From: Sphingobacterium sp. BN32
Lineage (GTDB): Bacteria; Bacteroidota; Bacteroidia; Sphingobacteriales; Sphingobacteriaceae
NCBI RefSeq assembly: GCF_030503615.1
Contig: NZ_CP129963.1
Span: forward strand, 4,216,001-4,280,000
Direction: 5' to 3'
Length of the DNA: 64,000 nucleotides
Shown: positions 46,920 to 55,951 of the stretch, one piece after another
Layout of the letters: each line of letters starts with the position of its first letter
Numbering within the stretch: the first letter of the stretch is position 1
Translations under genes and position numbers: made by a program
The notes under the pieces: model-generated
What the model was told of the DNA's origin: nothing
The model's database searches: none
What the model saw: only the letters and a program-made list of their open reading frames with translations

Positions 46920-47477
46920 ATGGAAAATCTATCAGCAGAACGTAGTGAGGAACTACTCGGCATCTTAAAAAAACGTTTCGAGAAGCATATGGATCGACAC
47001 CTCGGCTTGGACTGGGCAGAGGTGGAAAGTAAACTGAAGAAATCTCCGGCAGCGCTGTCCTCCCTTCATCTGATGGAAGAAACCGAAGGCGAACCCGACG
47101 TTATTGGCTACGACAAAGCTAAAGGCAGCATTACTTTTGGCGATTGCAGTGCGGAAAGCCCAAAAGGCCGACGCAGCATCTGCTACGACCAAGCGGCTCT
47201 AGATTCGCGCAAAGAACATAAACCTAAGCACAGCGCAATAGGTATGGCTAAAGAAATGGGCATCGCGCTGATGGATGAGGAACAATATGCGGCCCTGCAG
47301 GCCTTGGGGAAATTCGACAGCAAAACTTCTTCTTGGCTTAAAACGCCTGAGGCAGTTCGCAAACTCGGAGGCGCTATTTTTGGCGATTACCGCTACGACC
47401 GGGTATTTACTTATCATAATGGTGCTGAATCATACTATGCAGCGCGAGGATTCCGCGGGATAATTGAATTAACTTAA
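46920..47477 (+). CDS. DUF4256 family protein
   Basis: Cytoplasmic protein of 185 residues that matches the DUF4256 family pattern by eye: LLGILKKRFEKHMDRH, EPDVIGYDKAKGSITFGDCSAESPKGRRSICYD, GIALMDEEQYAALQALGKFDSKTSSWLKTPE and FTYHNGAESYYAARGFRG. The function of the family is unknown. It is monocistronic, with a large palindromic repeat just after its stop. Confidence 0.82.
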   Translation: MENLSAERSEELLGILKKRFEKHMDRHLGLDWAEVESKLKKSPAALSSLHLMEETEGEPDVIGYDKAKGSITFGDCSAESPKGRRSICYDQAALDSRKEHKPKHSAIGMAKEMGIALMDEEQYAALQALGKFDSKTSSWLKTPEAVRKLGGAIFGDYRYDRVFTYHNGAESYYAARGFRGIIELT

Positions 47478-47479
47478 AG

Positions 47480-47570
47480 CCCTTTCAAAGCCCTTTCAAA
47501 CCCACTGTAAAACCGTATCAAAGCCGTTCTGAAAGGGCTATGCATTGGGTTTGAAAGGGCCTTGAAAGGG
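47480..47570. repeat. Palindromic repeat element with 25-bp arms, copy 2
   Basis: Arms 47480-47504 and 47546-47570 are complementary at 24 of 25 positions (core TGGGTTTGAAAGGGC), with a 41-nt loop that itself has CCGTTCTGAAAGGGCT. A 19-mer of the right arm, GCATTGGGTTTGAAAGGGC, is identical to 26516-26534. It could act as a terminator for the DUF4256 gene but looks like a dispersed REP/MITE-type element. The following 47571-47755 shows no gene. Confidence 0.7.
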
Positions 47571-47755
47571 AAGTGACTGAATGCGGTCCAGCTTTGTATA
47601 GGGAGTCTAGTACGCGTACCTAGGCAAATGTGTTAAAATTGACGGCAGGCTACCCGATGAAATTCATCGCGCTGCTGATGGGTCGCTAAAATTATTCCGG
47701 CTTAAAGGGGCCAAATTGGAGATATGGCGATTTGTATTTATACGATGACTACTAG

Positions 47756-48646
47756 CTAGGCCTTTACCCCTACTTTTTCACCAATTTTCACCAGAGTTTC
47801 AATACGTTTTTCTGAATGTTCGATGATGTCGGCGTCCGGCTTGATCGTACCTTTCTTAAAGATCTGCACAACCGTAGAACCACCATACTCAAAGTATCCT
47901 TTTTCTTCACCGCGACTGAACGAGCAGGCATCGTAATTCCGTTGCACAATCTTGCCAACGAGTAAAGCCCCTACTTCCAGGTGCAAAACATCGCCGAAGT
48001 TCTCGGTATGCAGCACCGTTAGTTCACGATAATTCTTGGCAATCAAAGCTCTGGTTTCAGCCAATGCAAGGGGATGCACGGAGTGTAAAACGCCTTTAAT
48101 TTTGACTACAGGATCTTGTGTACCATTGTCGATATATCCATAGCGGTGGTAGTCGTTGGGCGCCAGTCTATACACAAAGCACCAACCGTCTTTATATTGT
48201 TCGGCTAGTTCCTTATCCTTCAATAGCGCTTCTAAATTGTACCAATAGCCCTTTACGGGAATACTGCTGACTTGAGCCAGGTCAAAAATCATTAATCTAG
48301 AGTCTGCCGGCGATATGAGGTGTTCAGGCGTTTCATCTATCGGGCGAGCACCGTCTTTGAGTTCGCGGATAAAAAACTCGTTAAAGCATCGAAAAGACTG
48401 TATAGGCTCTTTAATTTCGTCCACATTGATGTTGTAATGCTCGATAAATTTCGGAATCTGTCCTAAGCTTTTCGGCGAGTTTACATGGCGCGCGTAAGCT
48501 TTGGACACCATCTTTTTATTGAGTAAAGACTTCGTCAAGGCCCTGCCTAAGGTATTTTTATATAAGAACGCTAAACCGTTTACTTTATACGTATTCTCGT
48601 ATTCAATTTCCTTAGTTTGTCTATTATATAGCTGCGGAACCTTCAT
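47756..48646 (-). CDS. psd: Phosphatidylserine decarboxylase
   Basis: Canonical proenzyme of 296 residues that makes phosphatidylethanolamine at the inner membrane. NEFFIRELKDGARPI, ISPADSRLM, FRLAPNDYHRYGY (with the conserved His), GVLHSVHPLAL and the self-cleavage motif GGST (255-258, Ser257 gives the pyruvoyl group) are all present. A TAAATTTG at plus 48667-48674 (minus strand) is a -7 box 20 nt before the start, without a suitable -33 TTG. It contrasts with the degenerate paralogue at 4799-5437. Confidence 0.95.
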   Translation of the reverse strand: MKVPQLYNRQTKEIEYENTYKVNGLAFLYKNTLGRALTKSLLNKKMVSKAYARHVNSPKSLGQIPKFIEHYNINVDEIKEPIQSFRCFNEFFIRELKDGARPIDETPEHLISPADSRLMIFDLAQVSSIPVKGYWYNLEALLKDKELAEQYKDGWCFVYRLAPNDYHRYGYIDNGTQDPVVKIKGVLHSVHPLALAETRALIAKNYRELTVLHTENFGDVLHLEVGALLVGKIVQRNYDACSFSRGEEKGYFEYGGSTVVQIFKKGTIKPDADIIEHSEKRIETLVKIGEKVGVKA

Positions 48647-48786
48647 GTGATTTACAAATTAAAGCCCAAATTTAATAAATCGCATTCAATTGTGGGTATT
48701 TCAGCAAAAGTCTTCGCTCCATGTAGTTTTACTGTAGCGATTATAAGTTTTGAATCGTATAACTTATATCCGATAAAAATCAAGTT

Positions 48787-49392
48787 ATGAATCAATTAGC
48801 AAAGTTCAATTTTCTTCTCCTCATCACATTCCTATTGGTTTCCTGTTCTAAATCCGACCTCGAATTTGAGGATCAATATGAGAGAAGCCTTCGCAAGTGG
48901 GAAGATTTTAAGAGAGAAAGCCAGAACAGTTACAGCTACAGCACTTATTCGGGTAGCTGGACAGGCTGGTCGTCAGAAATGACTATTAAGATCGAAAACG
49001 GGAAGATTGAGCAGGTAAGCTATATTGTTCCCTCCATTGCGCCGACGAAACGCCCCGAGAATGGCTGGACCAAGGAATCATTTATAGAAGCAATGAGAAA
49101 AAAAGGCTACTCTGAAGAGGAGCTCAAGAAAGTCGAGGAGCAACTTGTTTGGGAGAAAATGGAATGGACGGAGGATAAATCGAATCTGGGAAGCCACGGC
49201 GATTATTATCTGCTAACGTTGGACGATGTGTACCGTTTAGCGAAGGAGAATTGGCTAGTTAAAAGCAAAGGCGTAACGAACTATTTAGAAACGGAACATG
49301 ATGGACTAATTTCTAAGGTCGGTAAAGTTGAGGAAAACTGTGCCGACGACTGCTTTATTGGCGTGCAAATTAGCGCGATTGAGAAGAAATAA
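48787..49392 (+). CDS. Hypothetical lipoprotein
   Basis: Protein of 201 residues with lipobox (LLVSC, Cys20). The mature part (KSDLEFEDQYERSLRKWEDFKRESQNSYSYSTYSGSWTGW) has the pattern of a small secreted domain that resembles DUF6174-type proteins (WxxxxxxSYxY near the start, then IENGKI), and ends with the pair CADDC. I cannot assign a function. An inverted repeat (ATAAGTT-N11-AACTTAT) lies just upstream. Confidence 0.68.
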   Translation: MNQLAKFNFLLLITFLLVSCSKSDLEFEDQYERSLRKWEDFKRESQNSYSYSTYSGSWTGWSSEMTIKIENGKIEQVSYIVPSIAPTKRPENGWTKESFIEAMRKKGYSEEELKKVEEQLVWEKMEWTEDKSNLGSHGDYYLLTLDDVYRLAKENWLVKSKGVTNYLETEHDGLISKVGKVEENCADDCFIGVQISAIEKK

Positions 49393-49471
49393 GCTGTATA
49401 AAACTTTCAGGGATCCGAAGATTGATCTCCAATCAAAACAGATCTCTTCAGAAAAATCAAATACATAAAAA

Positions 49472-49516
49472 AAAGCATTGCCGCTTGGTATCAATAATTC
49501 CAAGCAGCAATGCTTT
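49472..49516 (-). terminator. Terminator of the 49531 gene
   Basis: AAAGCATTGCCGCTTGG pairs with CCAAGCAGCAATGCTTT (16 of 17), with eight T following on the minus strand; it lies 14 nt past the stop. It can also serve the plus-strand gene at 48787. Confidence 0.9.
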
Positions 49517-49530
49517 ATTCATTTTCATTC

Positions 49531-49746
49531 TTATTTTTTCCCGCCTCTAAGTATTGCTACTAAAAGTAGGATGAACACTGCGGCCCCAATAACCCACACC
49601 CAAGGTCTCGTATAAAAGGCTCCACCATCTCCTTTATCGATATCTACATTGATATCCAAGCCTTTTTCCTGTGCAAATGACTGCGCCGACATCAGAATAA
49701 ACATGATGAATGCTACAGGGCGCATATTAAACATTTCTTTTTTCAT
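49531..49746 (-). CDS. Small membrane protein with signal peptide
   Basis: Protein of 71 residues: signal peptide (cleavage after SFAQ), a short acidic, extracytoplasmic part (DINVDIDKGDGGAFYTRPW) and one C-terminal membrane helix (VWVIGAAVFILLLVAILRG) with a Lys-rich end. Not known to me, but it has its own strong terminator, so it is likely real. The start could also be the Met at residue 8. Confidence 0.72.
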   Translation of the reverse strand: MKKEMFNMRPVAFIMFILMSAQSFAQEKGLDINVDIDKGDGGAFYTRPWVWVIGAAVFILLLVAILRGGKK

Positions 49747-50008
49747 AGTTCATGTAATTAAGTTTATTGGATTATAAACAAGAGTGCTCGCTAAATGTTT
49801 GGACACGGATTTAGTTTTTCGATAGGTACTTTTCGCAAGATTAGGAAACTCAATACCCAAACGATCCGGATTAATACGCAAAGCTTTTTGAACCTCAACC
49901 AAATAGTGCATGGAATGTTCCCTTTATAAAATCGACAAATGAGGATGAATATTCCACGAATTTGTCCCGTGCATTGACGAATGACATCACATTATAAATC
50001 GGAAATTT

Positions 50009-50737
50009 ATGCAAAGAACAAAGATTTTCTTAACTGGTGGCACATCCGGAATAGGGCGAGCAGCGACCATACATTTACTGCGCCAAGGATTTGAGGTATT
50101 TATCATCGGACGAGATGAAGATAAGCTTAAGGAGCTTTTACAGGAATGTCAAGCGCTAGGAGTTGAAGGTCGCGTAGCGTATGAGCTTCAGGATCTAACC
50201 GATCAGCCGGCACTTCAAGCGTTGTTAGCGCGCGTTTGGGATTCCCATGGTCCTTTCGATGTTCTTATCAACAATGCAGGTGTTGGCTTTCGGAGTGTTG
50301 TCGAGGGCGATCCGCACGACCTCGTTTATATGACCAAGACAAACTTAGATTCGTACCTCCTATTATCGAGTTTTTTTGCTGAAAAGATGATCGCGCAGAA
50401 GATTGAAGGCGATATTATCAATATTGGATCAATGAGTTCGGATACGCGGGATGCGGGTAGTTCGGGCTATGTGGCTAGCAAAGCAGGCATACAAGGATTT
50501 ACAGAAGCACTGAGAAAGGAGATCAATCCACATCACATTCGTGTTTCGCTGATTGAGCCCGGAGCGGTGGCGACGGATATGCCCTCCACAACTGCAGAGG
50601 AGGAGGCAGAGCTACAGGAAAAACATGAAATGTTAAAAGCAGAGGATATAGCCCGATTGATCAGTTTTGTGCTAGCACAAGATAGAAGAGTAAACATTGC
50701 AGAAGTTAAGATTAAGCCTTTACGGCAGGTTATTTAA
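50009..50737 (+). CDS. Short-chain dehydrogenase/reductase
   Basis: SDR oxidoreductase of 242 residues: cofactor motif TGGTSGIG, NNAGVGF, catalytic Ser in NIGSMSSD and YVASK, with the post-active-site LIEPGAVATDMP. Classical subfamily; the lack of a basic residue after the first GxxxGxG strand leaves NAD or NADP open (GRDEDKL suggests NADP). The substrate is unknown. It is 10 nt upstream of the DUF6766 gene. Confidence 0.92.
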   Translation: MQRTKIFLTGGTSGIGRAATIHLLRQGFEVFIIGRDEDKLKELLQECQALGVEGRVAYELQDLTDQPALQALLARVWDSHGPFDVLINNAGVGFRSVVEGDPHDLVYMTKTNLDSYLLLSSFFAEKMIAQKIEGDIINIGSMSSDTRDAGSSGYVASKAGIQGFTEALRKEINPHHIRVSLIEPGAVATDMPSTTAEEEAELQEKHEMLKAEDIARLISFVLAQDRRVNIAEVKIKPLRQVI

Positions 50738-50747
50738 ATAGAAATAT

Positions 50748-51407
50748 ATGCGAAAAACGTTTTGGTATAGAAATAGTCTATCGATTGTTTTTATTACGCT
50801 GTTCGTTTTGGCGATGATGGCGCAGATTTATTTTGGCTGGAAAGAGCAAGCATTGCTTTATGAGGAGCAAGGCTCATTCTTAGGGTTCGCGACTTATTTG
50901 ACAAGTGGACATTTTTTGTCGGCAACCTTCGAGAATTTTCAAAGTGAGTTTTTACAGATGGCGATGTATGTGATCCTCACCATTTCTTTGCGCCAAATCG
51001 GTTCGGCGGAATCAAAAAAGCTTTCAGGCCAGGAGGAGGTGGATCGAGAACCTGTTGCACATCGAGACGCTCCTCGGCCGGTAAAACAAGGCGGATGGCG
51101 CCTCTTACTCTACAAGAATTCCCTTTCGATCGCATTCATCGTTCTTTTCGTGTTTTCTTGGATAGGACATTTATACGGCAGTTTTAGGAATGTAAATGAA
51201 GAGCATGCATTAAAGATGGAGCCATTGGTTGGGTTATCAGAATTTATAAGAGAACCTACATTTTGGTTTGAAACTTTCCAGAATTGGCAGAGCGAATTTT
51301 TATCCGTCGCTTCTATTGTTATTTTATCGATCTACTTACGCCAAAAGGGCTCGCCGGAGTCAAAACCGGTTGATAGCCCACATATGGAAACAGGAAAGGG
51401 CGGCTAA
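50748..51407 (+). CDS. DUF6766 family membrane protein with internal duplication
   Basis: Membrane protein of 219 residues consisting of two similar halves joined by a polar linker. Each half reads NSLSIxFIxLFV, a membrane helix, an acidic extracytoplasmic part, FxxFxNxQSEFLxxAxYVIL, and LRQxGSxESK. Thus two copies of one fold with two helices each. It matches the DUF6766 family in my reading; the function is unknown. The stop codon lies in the loop of the following terminator. Confidence 0.8.
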   Translation: MRKTFWYRNSLSIVFITLFVLAMMAQIYFGWKEQALLYEEQGSFLGFATYLTSGHFLSATFENFQSEFLQMAMYVILTISLRQIGSAESKKLSGQEEVDREPVAHRDAPRPVKQGGWRLLLYKNSLSIAFIVLFVFSWIGHLYGSFRNVNEEHALKMEPLVGLSEFIREPTFWFETFQNWQSEFLSVASIVILSIYLRQKGSPESKPVDSPHMETGKGG

Positions 51408-51420
51408 TCTGCCGCCCTTT
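51395..51420 (+). terminator. Terminator at the end of the DUF6766 gene
   Basis: AAAGGGCGGC pairs with GCCGCCCTTT (10 bp, TAATCT loop), followed by ATTTTCC. The TAA stop is inside the loop, so the hairpin arm codes for the last residues. Confidence 0.88.
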
Positions 51421-51498
51421 ATTTTCCTGAAAGTATCTGTTTCTAAAAGTTATCAAGAACTTTTACGCTAATGCTGTCCACTTGGCGTCAGGAAAGTC

Positions 51499-52965
51499 TT
51501 AATCAACTAGATTTTTCAATAATTCATCCAAACATACCGTTGCATAGGTTGACTCCTGATCGGAATAAGCATATGGCAATATCAGATGGTTGTTATGGAT
51601 AATCTGACCACATGAATAGAGGACATTTGGCACATATCCATTACGCTCCGTTTCATTTGCGAACAAGAGCGGTTTTTTCAGTTTTCCGATAACTTTGGTA
51701 GGATCTTCCAGATCTAACAGGAGCGCACCTATTGAATATTCGCGCATAGGTCCTACTGAATGGGTAATGACCAACCAACCCGCTTCGGTTTCGACTGGCG
51801 AACCACAGTTTCCTACTTGAATAAACTCCCAAGGGTATTCCGGTTCCCCGACAAGTTGAATTTCCTCATGCCAGTTGGTGAGGGAGTTGGAGAATGCCAC
51901 ATAGCTATTTTCCCCATCCACACGACAGAGCATGGCGTATTTTCCTTTTATTTTCCGTGGAAAAAGAGCGGCACCTTTATTTGCTATTTTACCGTTTAAG
52001 GGCTGTATTTTAAAATTAACGAAGTCCTTAGTTGACAATAATTTTGGAAGAATAGAATGACCATCGTATGCTGTATAAGTTGCGTAGTAAGTTGCTTTGC
52101 CCTTCTCGGAAATAAATTGTACAAAGCGGGCGTCTTCAATTCCATTTTTCTCGGTGTCAGAGATCGGGAAAATAACCCTTTCGGAAATCGAAGTATCGCG
52201 AGAGTAGGAGATCTCATAATGGGAGGACGCCAACCACAGCATTTGTTGCATTAGAATCTGACTGTCGTAACTTAAATCTTCCTCTTCCTCTTTTATTTCT
52301 CTTACAAAACGCTGCAACTCGTCGTAAGTAAAGGTGTCGGTCAGTTTAGCTTCGATTACCTTTTGTATTTCTTCCTCGGGCTGATGTAAATCAACAAGCC
52401 TTTCAATGAATTCGGACTTTTTGTATCGGTGATTTTTAATATGCTTAGGTTTATCCAATAAAATACCGACTTCGTCGAGGTGTATATCTAAGTTTTTATC
52501 AATAACCGCAGATCGAAATACGATGGACGATAGGTGGCCCTCGCCTACCGCTCTGAAGCTCATAATAATTCTTTTTTCCCCTTCATGCGTCTGCGACTGA
52601 TCCGGCGACAGGACAATGGAAGGATTAAAATAGGCGGCCGCCTCGATGGAATATTCCATGGTGAAGTATGACCCAATCAAGAGTCTTTCCTCATCCGAAA
52701 GCGATTGCTTGCTTATTTTTAGCTCTTTCAGTATTGGGTCGACGGCGGTAAAATTCCGTTCCAGTATGTTGATGATACTGCGATGTCTTCTTGCATAATT
52801 ACGGAGGATTTGATTCAGAATGCTCTCTTTATCCGTTTCGGACATGTTTAACACGCGATTGATGATCTTTTTCGTGCGTTCTGGAGATAAGACGAATCTT
52901 CGCGCGAGCACCCTGTCCAATTTAGGCTTAAAGAATATGTTTTTTCGAGTTATCGTTATTCCCAT
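51499..52965 (-). CDS. GH130-type glycosidase or phosphorylase
   Basis: Cytoplasmic enzyme of 488 residues with five-bladed propeller pattern of GH130: FNPSIVLSPDQ, FRAVGEGHLSSIVFRSAVI, EDARFVQF, and late GNCGSPVETEAGWLVITHSVGPMREYSIGALLLDLEDPTKVIGK, in which the acid/base Asp/Glu of the family should lie. The N-terminal 110 residues are a helical extension beyond the usual core. Members are beta-mannoside phosphorylases or hydrolases; which one cannot be said. It is divergent from the GT4 gene, with 156 bp between the starts. Confidence 0.86.
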   Translation of the reverse strand: MGITITRKNIFFKPKLDRVLARRFVLSPERTKKIINRVLNMSETDKESILNQILRNYARRHRSIINILERNFTAVDPILKELKISKQSLSDEERLLIGSYFTMEYSIEAAAYFNPSIVLSPDQSQTHEGEKRIIMSFRAVGEGHLSSIVFRSAVIDKNLDIHLDEVGILLDKPKHIKNHRYKKSEFIERLVDLHQPEEEIQKVIEAKLTDTFTYDELQRFVREIKEEEEDLSYDSQILMQQMLWLASSHYEISYSRDTSISERVIFPISDTEKNGIEDARFVQFISEKGKATYYATYTAYDGHSILPKLLSTKDFVNFKIQPLNGKIANKGAALFPRKIKGKYAMLCRVDGENSYVAFSNSLTNWHEEIQLVGEPEYPWEFIQVGNCGSPVETEAGWLVITHSVGPMREYSIGALLLDLEDPTKVIGKLKKPLLFANETERNGYVPNVLYSCGQIIHNNHLILPYAYSDQESTYATVCLDELLKNLVD

Positions 52966-53121
52966 GCTTATTTTTTTTCGTTAGGTTTTGTTATAACATC
53001 TAAACGCGGAAAGTGTTTATTGTCAGCTTGAATTAATATTTATTGGAGACAGCGAACAATTTAGCCACTTGTCGTGTTCAATAGGTGCACTGGCTGTTGA
53101 AGCATTAATTCAAAAAGATAC

Positions 53122-54339
53122 ATGAAGAGAACATTAATAATAGGAACTTACCTTCCGAGGCAATGTGGGATTGCAACATTTAGTCATGATTTGTACAAAT
53201 CATTAGTTGAGAACGGGAAAGATGCAGAGATTATGGCTATTTCCAACGGCACGGAACAAAACTTTCCGAATCAGGTGGTCTACTCTGTATCGCAACATGA
53301 GAAAGATGAATATCTTTCTGCGGGCGATTGGATTAATCAAAATGAATATGACTGTTGTATTGTACAACATGAATTTGGAATTTTTGGAGGATCTGCCGGC
53401 GATCACATTCTGTCTTTGTTAGAAAGACTTTCTATTCCGATCATCAGTAATTTACATACGGTATTGGATACTCCGTCTGCAGATGAGAAGCGCGTAATTA
53501 TGCGCATAGCGGAGTTGAGCAGTAAGATTACAGTGATGACCGATCGCGCGATTCGAGTTTTAATGGAGGTCTATCAGATTCCTCGTGTTAAGATTAAGTT
53601 GATTCCTCATGGCGTGCCAGATTTTCAGATTACAGCAGAGGAAGCGAAAGAATATTTGGGTTTGGAAGGAAAGACCGTGATGTTATCGTTTGGTCTGTTG
53701 GGGAGAAGTAAAGGTTATGAAGTGGCTATAGATGCGGTTTCGAGAATAAAAGATGATAATTTTTTATACATCATCCTTGGGGCAACACATCCGAATGTAC
53801 TGTTGCATGAGGGTGAAAGTTATAAGAATGAATTGATACAACAAGCTGCTAAACTTGGATTGAGCGGCAAAGTTATGTTTGTGAACAAATATGCAAGTGA
53901 TGCGCTTCTGCAGATTTATTTAAAGGCATGCGATATTTATGTCACTCCGTATCCGAATGTAAACCAGATGAGCAGTGGCACACTCACCTTTGCCTTAGGC
54001 GCTGGCGCGGCAGTTTTATCGACGCCGTATTGGTATGCGAAGGATTTATTAGCGGATGACCGTGGATGTCTATTTGATTTTAATGACTCCCAGGGGCTTG
54101 CTGAATGCCTGAATCGCTTATTAAGCAACCCATTCTTAATGAATTCCTATAGAAATCGCGCATTAGCTTATGGAAAGAAGATGTCTTGGCCAAATGTTGG
54201 GAAACAGCAGATTGAATTGATCCGTAATTTGATGCCTACTGAAGACTGTACAGTGGTAAAGGCATTGACTGTTAGGAATGAAACAACGCCATTACTGCCA
54301 TTAAAACAGCAATCGCAATTGAGAACAGCAAATAATTAG
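53122..54339 (+). CDS. Glycosyltransferase, GT4-like
   Basis: Retaining GT-B transferase of 405 residues. The N-terminal domain has GTYLPRQCGIATFSHDLY; the C-terminal nucleotide-sugar domain has LSFGLLGRSKGYEVAIDAV, IILGATHPNV, FVNKYASDALLQIYLKACDIYVTPYPNVNQMSSGTLTFALGAGAAVLSTPYWYA, which holds the family E/SGxxxxAxxxG pattern. There is no signal peptide. The donor is unknown; the GH130 neighbour suggests mannose. It forms a two-gene operon with 54350-55420. Confidence 0.9.
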   Translation: MKRTLIIGTYLPRQCGIATFSHDLYKSLVENGKDAEIMAISNGTEQNFPNQVVYSVSQHEKDEYLSAGDWINQNEYDCCIVQHEFGIFGGSAGDHILSLLERLSIPIISNLHTVLDTPSADEKRVIMRIAELSSKITVMTDRAIRVLMEVYQIPRVKIKLIPHGVPDFQITAEEAKEYLGLEGKTVMLSFGLLGRSKGYEVAIDAVSRIKDDNFLYIILGATHPNVLLHEGESYKNELIQQAAKLGLSGKVMFVNKYASDALLQIYLKACDIYVTPYPNVNQMSSGTLTFALGAGAAVLSTPYWYAKDLLADDRGCLFDFNDSQGLAECLNRLLSNPFLMNSYRNRALAYGKKMSWPNVGKQQIELIRNLMPTEDCTVVKALTVRNETTPLLPLKQQSQLRTANN

Positions 54340-54349
54340 AAAGGGATTA

Positions 54350-55420
54350 TTGGTATTGAATAAAGAAGAGATAAATCAGGAACTTGAGCGCTTTTTCGTG
54401 GCGGTGCCTCGTTTAGATTTACGATATATTGAAAAAATAAGTAGTGCAACGGGGATTTATCAACATGCTTTATACAATATCCCAGACTATAGACATGGGT
54501 ATTGCCTGGACGACAATTGCCGGGCTATGCTTTTGTTTGTATTAGCTAATGAGTTCGGATATCCGACCTTAGATCATCCCCTTTTTCGATCTTACCTCTC
54601 TTTTGTTGCTTACGCCCAACGAGAGGATGGCAGGTTTCGAAACTTTATGTCTTACGATCTTCGCTTTCTCGAAGATGTAGGCTCTGACGATAGCGTCGGA
54701 CGATGTATTTGGTCTTTAGGTGTCCTATTGGCGAATGATCGCTTTTCGGCCTATCACCCACTTGCTTTTGATCTATTTAATCGTTCCATACCGCACTTTT
54801 CGGGAGTCCGCTCTGTTCGCGCTGTGGCTTATTTGATTTTGGGACTGGTCGATGCATTGACCTTTAAGCCCAAAGATGGGCAGTATTTAACGAAATTGCA
54901 GGAATTGTCGGCATTTCTGGTAGGCGAATACCGGGCTTGCGCTACTGCAAGTTGGCATTGGTTTGAGGAGATTATATCCTATGATAATGCCGTTCTTCCC
55001 TTAAGTTTAATTCGAGCGGCTAGGATATTAAACAACAAAGATTGGGAAGCAATTGGCATAGAGAGTTTTCATTTCTTGGATAAAATATTATTTCGAGAGA
55101 ATCATCTCTCCATTATCGGTAATGAGGGCTGGTATAGAAAGGGAGAGAAACCAAATGCATTCGGTCAGCAACCTATTGAGGTTCCTTCAATTATGTTATT
55201 GTATCAGGAGCTGTATAGGCTGGATGGAAAAGAAATTTGGCTTAATAAGGCAAACATGGCCTTTTTGTGGTATTTGGGAAAGAATGATATGAGGCAAAGT
55301 TTATATAATCCTGTAGAGGGATCTTGTTATGATGGGTTGGAATCCTATGGCGTAAACCAGAATCAAGGCGCAGAGAGTAATCTGGCATTTTGGATGGGAT
55401 ATTTGTTAGTCAGGATCTAA
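54350..55420 (+). CDS. (Alpha/alpha)-barrel-like protein associated with GT4
   Basis: Protein of 356 residues with repeated helix-pair pattern (NIPDYRHGYCLDDNCRAMLLFVLANEFG, SVGRCIWSLGVLLAN, SAVAYLILGLVDALTF-like, YDNAVLPLSLIRAARIL, PSIMLLYQELYRLDG, NQGAESNLAFWMGYL), typical of six-hairpin glycosidase-like folds. I do not recognise a family name; acidic residues (DDN, EE, E in GAES) could be catalytic. The start is TTG 54350, with an AAAGGG ribosome site before it; no in-frame ATG is near. It is probably co-expressed with the GT4. Confidence 0.75.
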   Translation: MVLNKEEINQELERFFVAVPRLDLRYIEKISSATGIYQHALYNIPDYRHGYCLDDNCRAMLLFVLANEFGYPTLDHPLFRSYLSFVAYAQREDGRFRNFMSYDLRFLEDVGSDDSVGRCIWSLGVLLANDRFSAYHPLAFDLFNRSIPHFSGVRSVRAVAYLILGLVDALTFKPKDGQYLTKLQELSAFLVGEYRACATASWHWFEEIISYDNAVLPLSLIRAARILNNKDWEAIGIESFHFLDKILFRENHLSIIGNEGWYRKGEKPNAFGQQPIEVPSIMLLYQELYRLDGKEIWLNKANMAFLWYLGKNDMRQSLYNPVEGSCYDGLESYGVNQNQGAESNLAFWMGYLLVRI

Positions 55421-55456
55421 AAGGAGAAAAAACTATCCATTTTCCAATTTCATCAA

Positions 55457-55951
55457 TTATTCGCCTTCAGGTTTGTCAACAATGGAACAACCGACCTTAA
55501 CAACAGCTTCCAACTCTTCCAATAAGAATAATATGTTTGTTCGATAAAATGACATGGTTACAGTACGCCGATAGCATCTATCCTCCAAGCGAAATCGGGC
55601 ATATAAGGTCGTATTAATAGGGATACGCAACAGGTATAGGGTTTCGAGTTCGAACTCCTCCAGATCTGAAAAAGAGTATAAATCCGGTCCCATGGCATAT
55701 CGGTCTCTATTTACTCGAATAAGCCGGTCCTGCGGGTAGATTCGGAGGTTAGATTTTTTTGACATGATGATCAAGAAGAACAATAGGGACACTAGAGAAA
55801 TGCCCGCTCCCATCTTAAGATGATCGAAATAAATAATTAATGCAATTCCCAAGATCACCCAGATCAAGGGTATAAAGTGGAAAAGGGAAAAGTGGTGACG
55901 AGTCTTATACCCAGTTCCTTCATTAATCAAAAATTTGTAATTCATGTGCAT
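55457..55951 (-). CDS. Hypothetical membrane protein
   Basis: Protein of 164 residues with two membrane segments (about 24-42 and 47-66) and a cytoplasmic C-terminal part (NLRIYPQDRLIRVNRDRYAMGPDLYSFSDLEEFELETLYLLR), a pattern like bPH2/DUF-type small PH-like domains in membrane proteins. Not further assigned. It is convergent with the 54350 gene. Confidence 0.6.
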   Translation of the reverse strand: MHMNYKFLINEGTGYKTRHHFSLFHFIPLIWVILGIALIIYFDHLKMGAGISLVSLLFFLIIMSKKSNLRIYPQDRLIRVNRDRYAMGPDLYSFSDLEEFELETLYLLRIPINTTLYARFRLEDRCYRRTVTMSFYRTNILFLLEELEAVVKVGCSIVDKPEGE

